Below, in pieces: positions 10,301 to 19,300 of a DNA stretch of 24,811 nt. Under the pieces are notes generated by a model. That model made no database searches. It saw only the letters and a program-made list of their open reading frames with translations, and was not told the origin of the DNA. The position numbers and the translations under genes are program-made. Each line of letters starts with the position of its first letter. The stretch's first letter is position 1. The stretch lies in assembly GCA_904397185.1 (NCBI GenBank), contig CAJFOL010000070.1, positions 1-24,811 on the forward strand, read 5' to 3'. Origin of the DNA: an uncultured Clostridia bacterium (GTDB lineage Bacteria > Bacillota > Clostridia > Christensenellales > UBA1242).

Positions 10301-13300
10301 TCTCATATTGTGACTGAGAAATAGTGATTGTATAGTCTTTTGCTTTGATTGCAACTGTGACATTTACATCACCTGTAATGTTTCCAAGTCTAAGGGTATA
10401 GGTATTGCCAAATCTTGACAATGTTACAAATTCTGGGTGGTCTGCAATGGTGTTTTCAATGTCAATTTCATATCCTACGGCTAGGTCGAATACAAAATCT
10501 CTGTTTTGTCCGTAGTATGCAGTTTCGTTTCCAGTTCCGCCAGATGGATAAGGTTCACCGGTAAATGAGTATGTAACTCCGTTTATCTTGTCTTCATTTT
10601 CTATTCCTGTATAATTTACTGTTATGACATATGCAATATCAATCCATTCAGCAGTATAGGTCATTTGAAGTCTGTCAGTTGGATAGTTGGTTGTAAATGG
10701 CATACCCTCGTCTATGGTCTCTCCATAACTATTTTCCCAAACATGATATTTACCATCTTGGAAAGGCAGTGGAAGGTCAGTTAAGACATCGCCATAAACA
10801 TATTCTCTTACAATGACCTCTTGTCCTACTTCGGTATCTTCTACATTGTCTTGCCATACCGCATCATTATTATTTTTAACAAAACTGAGAGTATAAGTCT
10901 CACCTTGCCATACCGCATCAATAGTTATCTCGCTATCTTCGGTAGGAATACCAATCAAAGCAATGATTATATTCTTAATGGTATCAGTAAGAGCAAATGT
11001 ATTGTCGCCGTTTGCCCATCCATCTTGATAATAGGTACCAGCAGTTGCAGTGTAAACTCCAATGAAGTTTTGCACACTTGCATCTCCATCACTGATAGAA
11101 TAATTCTTATCAAGACTGCCTACTGCTTGTGTTACCTGGCTTTCAAGAGGAGTTGTATAGGTTGTGAGAACACTGACCTCAATCTCTTCCATAGAGAGTG
11201 TTATCTCAAGTTGTCCTTTGATTTGTAATGAGAATTGACCATCTGTTGTCTGAGTAGGAGTGGTGTCCCCTGCAAGCGAAGTATGGTCTTGACCGATAAC
11301 AAATCCAGTCCACTTATACCAATCTTCGCCTTGAATATCAATGATAAGATTGTCGTTGTATGTAACCTCGTAAACTCCACCCTGTCCTGTTACAATATTT
11401 TCGTCAGCGACACTATCCTTGTAAACTGTAATAGTTGAGTGCTGAGCATCTCTAATAGTAAGATTTACAGTCTCCTCTATCCAGTTTGCAGTGAATGTAT
11501 AGCCTGCAAGATTGTCTTGAGTAGGAGTGCCAAACAACTCTTTTATTCTGTTCCAAATTTTTGTTGAGCCAGAGGTTCCTGTGCTTTGTTCCTCTCCAAC
11601 TGTCCAATAACTAAAGTCATAGGTGTGGAGTCTATCGACATCAATTACAGGCAAGTCTTCGCTTGTAAGTTGACTATAAGAAAGCACTCTGTTGTTGTTA
11701 TTTATCCAATTCAAAGTGGTTGTAGATACTGAATAGCCTTCTGGGTTGTTGTAGTTGACCATAATCCTTATTTCAATCTCTTCAGTATCAATAGTTACAG
11801 TCATGTCACCAATAATGTTGTTGATATTGAATGTACCTGTGCTTGTGTGATTTACATTTTGAACGATTGTACCATTATCTATATCGAGTGACACACCTTC
11901 AAATGTGTAACCTTCGTTTGCTGTTACATTTATCAGGTCGCTATTAAGTGATGACCAATACTGCCTTGTCACTGTTGTAATGTTTGGAGTAATAGTACTA
12001 TTATTTGTAACAACTTTTATTTCATATTCATTTATTTGCCATACCGCTTGAAGTGTAATACCGATGGTGCCTGCATCTACAGCATCTTGAAGAAGGTCTG
12101 CCTTGTTTGTCATAGCAGTTGATACAGTTTCACCTTGATAAGTCCATCCAATTTGAGTATAGCCACGTCTTACTACAAAGTTCTCTTTCAAAAGTAAGGT
12201 TGCAATAACATCATTGTCGACATTACCAGTGTACTCAACTGTGATTGATTGAGTGTTTGTGAAGTTTTGTCCATCATCTACGAAATCATATGTGTCATAA
12301 TCCTTGTTGAATGTCAAACGTATATCTGTAATGCTACCTACAAGTGTTGGGTATGTGATTCTATAGTTGCTGGAATCGTCATTTTCAGCAAAGGTCAAGA
12401 GTGTGATTGCCTTGTTATCTCCAATAGCCTCATTGTTGTACTGCCCACCTACTATAGTGATAACATCGCCTGTCAATATTCCGCTTGATAGGTATGGACT
12501 GAGAGATGCATTGACGTTTTGGTTTAAATTTGTCGCATCAATCAAGTTGTCGCCATCGTATACCTTTGTGATATCATGTGATGAGTTTTCAATTGTTATA
12601 GCAAGTTCGGTAATTTCAATATTAAAGTTTTCAGTAGTTTGATAAGATTGTCCAATCGAGCCTATATCTTGCCCAAAGGTATAGTTTATAGAAGACAAAG
12701 TGAATTGTATGTTTCTTGTTCCAACTTCAAGGAAGTTTCCTGTTGAGAAAGAGCCATTGGTGTATATAGGGTTTGAAACTTCAATATACATACCATTTAT
12801 TGATACTCCACTTGTGCTAAACTCAAGAGGAATATTCTCAAGGATATATGCTATACCATCATTTTGACTCAATATACCATATACAAGTGACCTTACATCG
12901 GTCTTTGTAACAACGGTTTCTTGAGAAGGATTGATTGTCATAGGTTGACTGTAGACTATTGTATAGTTATGGTCGCTTGTTGAGTCGAGAGTAAGGGTTG
13001 TGATTGCTCTAAGACCTACAACTTCACTTGCAGTACGTCCTGTAAGTGTGATTGTATCACCTTGAACAGTGTTTTCAAGTACAAAATTTACTGTTTGATT
13101 TGAAAGGGTGTTGGTGTAAGTAAAGTTCATACTTTGGTCAAACACTTTTGATGCACTTGCAACAGTTATTGTACGTTTTGTGATTTCTATTTGGTTATAA
13201 CCTGCAGAGAGTGATGCTTGTGTAAATTCTACTCCTGGCCACCCTGCATCTTCTCCTGCTTGAGAAAGACTTACAGTAAAGCCGTATAAACCAACATTTT

Positions 13301-16300
13301 TAGAATTTCCTTCACCAATTGTGAAAGCAAGATATGTTGCATAAAGTTCCCTTTGAGATAGAGGGATGTCAACTTCTCGTCCACCATATGTATAGAAAAG
13401 TCTAAAAGTTTGGCTAGCCTCTTCCTCTCCTGCCATGCCGTAGATTTCAAATGCATTTTCTCCGCTATTGTATCTAGCACTAATAAGTTCTATTGCACTA
13501 CCATTATAAATGTAGGCAAGTGTACCATCAAGTTCTATTTGAAGATTGCTTTCTGGCACTCTGATTTCAAATTGTGAGTCAATTGTGCTAAATACGAGAA
13601 TATAGTTTGTTCTATCAAGAGAATTTGCTAAGGTGGCGGTAAGGTAATCATATCCACCAACTGCCTCGCCCTCTTCTCTTGTAAAGTTGATTTCAACTTC
13701 ATCTTGATTTACAAGATTGTCTGTAATAGTGATTGTGTCCGTGATTGGACTTGGGTCGTCCTGCCCTATAAGTTTGAATATTTCAATTTGGTCTGAATAG
13801 TCAGCAAGGTCAAACTGATATTGTGCTATATCGAGCGAGATTGAATCACGACCAGTTTCAATTCTAAAGAAATTGCTATAATCAGAATTTAAGGTTATTG
13901 TAATATTATATCTTCCAGCATTTACAACTGAAGTGATAGGGCTTGAGCCTTGTGTAATTGAAGTTTCTACTCCGTACTTTGCAAGACCAGTTGAAATAAG
14001 CCCATTCAAAGACAACACTTCTGCTACCGCTCCGTTTTGACGAAGTCCTAACTTAATATCATCCTTCCTGTCTGCATTGTTGAAAGTAAGAGATGGGTTT
14101 GTCGCATCCTCAATACCTATATCATTGAGAGAGACATTTATTGTGATATTAAATTCTTCCTCTTTTATCTGCTCGCCTTGGAAACTGTTTGTGTAAACAA
14201 ATGTTATTCTAAATGTATAGTCTCCATCTAATGTAATAGGAGCACGATTTGTTTCATCCATGATAGTGAAGATATCTTCGCCACTTGCCGTAAATACAAC
14301 ACTTTCATCATCATTTTTGGTTATGGTAAAAGTATATACTCCACTATTAAACGAAGTATATGAAATTACGTCATTTACGTCTAATTCAAGAGCAGAAAGT
14401 GATGCATAATAGTCAAATTCTGTCTCTTTTTCGCTATAAACTATATCATTTAATTGCCAGTATGCCACAAGTGTGACTGATTGTCCACCATCAGTATTTG
14501 AAAATACTGTGCTATTTTCGCCTGGAATAACACTTATCTCACTTGATAGGTAAGAATATTCTAAGAAGTCAATGCCAGCATAATCTATTGTAGGATTTGC
14601 AAGTTCATATGAGCCATCTGAGTAAGACAAATAGATTATTTCATTGCCCTCGTTGTCGCTATTATGACCGCCGTTGTAATTAAATGAGAGTTTTACAACG
14701 TCTGTTAAAACTGCATAATATCTAGTATTTGTAAGCGCACCAGTGATTGTATATTCATTGTATGGGTTAGAACCAGTAGATGGGTCTGTAAAGTCACTAT
14801 CAAGGTAACTTTCATAATCAGCCACTACTTCGCTTTCTCCCCATGCAAGAGGTGTCAAATGTGAAAGTCTATCATTATTTATATCTATATAGATATTATA
14901 ACTTATACCTAATGATATCATATCACGGTTAATATAGATTTGAAGGTCGGTTGTGCCGTTATTTACAACTGAGAATACAACTATATTGTCCGCAGTCTGA
15001 TATGTAAATTGACTTCCAGTGACAGAGACAGGTTGTCCTCCTACCATAACATCTCCGATATAGAGATTGTCTGAAATTCCAGCATAATCTGTTCCTAGAG
15101 ATGATACAAGTTCCCCATTCACAGCAGTCATATATCTTGGAGAGTAACTTTGTTTTAACGCAGAATCTGAGTTATAGAGAGTAAATTCGCCTTCAAGTAC
15201 ATACTCGAAGTTTCTGTCCATGTTATCATTGTACTCTTCATCATTAATAGTGAGACCAATAAGAGTAAATACATCACTATCCTCTGCCCCAGTAAATACC
15301 GTGTCTACCGAAACAGCCGAGCCATTGTATATAATTCTATCAAGGTCCCACTCAAAGTATCCATTATTTCCAATATTGAATGGTACGGCACCATTGTTAT
15401 GAGTATAGACAATGAGAGTTACACCATCAAAGTAATAGGTCGAACTTTCACCAAAGTCTATAACAAACCTTGCTCGAACAATAGTTGCACCGCCAGCATA
15501 ATTATAAGTATACGTTTCGCTATTATTTGTAACGTTTTCTATAAGGTCAGCCCAGTTGGTCGAGGTGTTTACTGCAACCCCGTTGATATTTGTGACTGAA
15601 GAGAAGTAGTTTCTATTGATAGTGAGAAGTAGGTCTTTATCTTCTCCGACATTATAGTCACTTCCGCCTAAAACAAAGGTTGTAAAGAAGTTTGTTGTAT
15701 TAAACTCGGTTGGAGATAGTTTTTCTTCGCCGTTCCAATCATAAGTCAAATACACATTTCCAAAATCGTTTACAAGAGCATACCCATCCTCTACAAGTGT
15801 TGGAACAAACTCATTTGTACCATTATAAGCAGAAACAAAGTTGCCAGTGAAGGTAAAGTCATTCTTTCTCATCTCAAATGTAAGAGGTGAAGATTGTAAG
15901 TAATATGTTGGATTTTCGTTTGAATTATAGAGAGAGTCTTCCATATTTATATAGAAGTAGATTGAATATTCACCCTCTTTATATGAGTTATTTATATTAA
16001 ATTTAACTATATTTTCATAAGTTGTAGGCTCTCCGCCATATGTTACAACAAAACCATATGAAATTATTTGGTCACCATTTGAAAGAATTTCATTTGCATT
16101 TTCAAAGTATACAGTGTTGTCGCCTGAGGTTATTCCAAGGTCAAGGACACTTCCTGTGATTATGTCATAACTATTGAGAAGATAGAAAATCGGCTCTTCA
16201 ACTTCATCAGCAAATTCAATATTTGAAGAACTTGTTTCTTCATCATTTCTTACCCAAATTGGAGATATTGTTATATCTCTAGTGTTGAGATAAGCAGTAG

Positions 16301-19300
16301 TAGGGTCAAATCCATAGAAGTCGCCAGTGAAATCATATCCATTTCTTGTTATAGATATAGCCCCACCTTCTCCAAATAAGAAGTCTCCACTATTCTTGTC
16401 AAGCGAAGTTGGAATTTTGTTGTAAGTAACATCAACGTAAACACCATTTTCGTCTTGTCCATAACCTTCAGCTGGAGTTACGATTGTAACATCATAGTAA
16501 TCAGACGATTCAATGTACACTTTGTAAGGTGCTTCATATCTATCTGTTGTGATATCTAAGGTAAGATTAGGGGTATCATAATTTTCTTGCATTAAATTAT
16601 CAAAGATCTCATCATCAAAGATTATTGAAGCATATCTGTCGCTTCCAATAGTTTCAATAGTTGCACTCTCTTCTCCGTCATAAGAGATTGTGAAACCATT
16701 AGAGATGTATCCAGCGATTGTGCCACCATTAAAGTATGATGATTGAGCACCATCTCTATAGATATAATAAACACCGCCACCATTCTTGGAATCATTTGAT
16801 ACATAACGAATTTCGTCACCAATTTGAAGGGCTCCATTTCTTGTAATGTTGCCGTCAACTGAAAGGTTGTAATTTATTATGCTCCATGTTGCAGTCAATG
16901 TAAGGAAAGAGTTCTTAGAATACTCATTCACATCACCTATTGTGTCTGCATCAACTCCAAATTGATTCCATGATTGTAACATTCCAGTGTTGTTGAATAA
17001 TGTTGACCAGTTTGTCCCAGTTATAGCAAAAGTTGCCCCGCTATTTGCTGTTAAATTTGAAGTACCAATAGTATAAGTCCAAACGTTAAAAGTATAACCT
17101 TTATTTCTATAAGGACTCTTTAAAGTTATAGGAGTTGTGTAAGAAAGTTCATCGCTTGAATTGTCACCCGTTACGAGTTCACCTTTTCCAATCACACCCG
17201 CATCATAAGATATAGATATTGTCCTTGGTGCCACCATAGCATAGACGTCAATACTAAATGTCGAAGTATTGCTCGCCCTTGTGCTGTTTTGATATGATTC
17301 AAGGAAGTTGTCTGCTTGATAAATATAGTTGTAGTTTGTAGAAGTTGTCACTCCGTTTTGTAAATACCAGCCAAGCATATAATATTGAGTATGGATTTGA
17401 ATGCTACCAAAGGAGGCATTGCCACTAACAGATACTAATGATACATTTGTACCATCGTATGAATATCTATAGGTTGAACTGCTACCTACAAACATCTCAT
17501 TTGTGCTAGGTATAACACTTCCGTTTTCAAGCACCATTCCTATAGCATTGATGTCAATCTCTTTATAGTCAAAATTAAATTCAAATTTAAAGTCATAAGT
17601 ACCAGCAGTAAAAGTGAAAGACCAAATACCACTATCTACTTGATTTGTGCTTGTTGAATTTATAACGACAGGCTGATAGCCATCGACATCATCATTTACT
17701 GCATCTCTTGAAATAATATTATTAGGCGAGAAACTTGAAGTTTCACCATAAAGAATAGCACGACCAACTTCTGACAATTGAAGAGTCACTGTTACGTTGT
17801 CATTAGGTTTAAATGAGCCAAATGATTGTTCACTAAAACTAAATAATGATTGGAGGAAAGGCAAGTTTGCCTCGTTGTCCCCTCTGTATGTATCTCCATT
17901 GATATTAAAGACAAAGTTCTCCCAATCAAGTGAGTAAGATGCCTCTTCTACAACAAATCTTATTCTATAATCGACATCTCTAACAACATTGTCAATGCCA
18001 CCATAAACGACATTGAAAATATTATCACTTGCACTCAATATCTCCCATGTATAGACATTGCCATTTATAGTGAAATAGTTTTCATTTGTTGTTGCTACGT
18101 CAACAATATTTACATATTCACCTGTCTCTTGATTAAGTCTTTCAACATATAGACGTGTTGGAACATAATATCCATTTGTGGTCAAAGATATTGAATCTGT
18201 GCTATCACTTGATATATCATTGATAGGTGCTAAACTAACCGAATTAAGACCTACTGGAGTGGTATTGACCGTCCCACTAAAACCTAAAGTTGTATTATCA
18301 TCCGCATTGAAATTAATCGCCGAGAAAGTATTTCCATTCATTGTCCCAACTTCAAATTTAAAACGAGAATTGATACCACCAATACCAACAGTTAATGTCA
18401 GTCCATCTAACATACTTGTAATCGTTCCAGTAAAGGTAACATTTTGATAGAAACTTGTTGTAGTTTTACCATCTGGATTTAAAACAGTTATCACACCGCC
18501 CGAACTTGAATTCCCATTCTGCGAGAAACTAATTGCAGAGTCGCCAGTAGTACTGCTCAATACATAGTAACCTATTTCTCTATTTATATTTATAGTAAGC
18601 TCTACAGTTTGCCCCAATCTTACATTGACTGTGAATTCTCTAGGATTTTCAGCATCATAATTCCAATCACCAGAATGAGACCATGTGAAAGAATTGTAGT
18701 TTTGTTCGTTTAAGGCAGAAACAACAGTCCTTACTGTCATTGTTTGGCTTGCTCTTTTAACTACAAAATAAACACTGCCTGAATTTGCAACCACATTTGA
18801 AATAGTGATTGTATAAACTCTTTTTTCTCTTATGTCAATAGCCCCGCTTCCTGATTGATTTGCAACAGTTCCCGAAGCAGTAACTTCGTTGTAGGAGTCG
18901 TTATTCCTATTTGTAACAGTGTAATTAGGGTCTACTCCTGTAAAATTCGCAAAACTAAGATATACACCACTTGTTGGATTTGTTCCACTTGTGGTCATAA
19001 ACACATCGCTACTATTGCCATTTGAAGACAAAATATTTTGTGCATCATTGCTATTTACAACCAGATTTGTTCCACTTTCAATAGCAATTTCATAACCTGC
19101 ATCTAGCACAAAAGATACTGTCACAGAATTTCCAGAACTAATATTATCAACACTATATGTATGCCTAAATTCCCCGCTTTCATTTGTTAAAGCACTTGTA
19201 TTTAAAGTTCCATTAGTTGCCGAAACACCTGAAATTGCTCCAGAAAGACTAGCATAATTAAAACCGCCTATTTCATAATCGGTGTTATCCATCAAAAATC

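Noticed and set aside
5139..11228. Open frames of 60-135 codons on the + strand opposite the giant gene (for example 5139-5507 and 10821-11228)
   Set aside because: They lie entirely within the long coding frame, have no ribosome binding sites, and read as low-complexity antisense of a Ser/Thr/Asn-rich protein.
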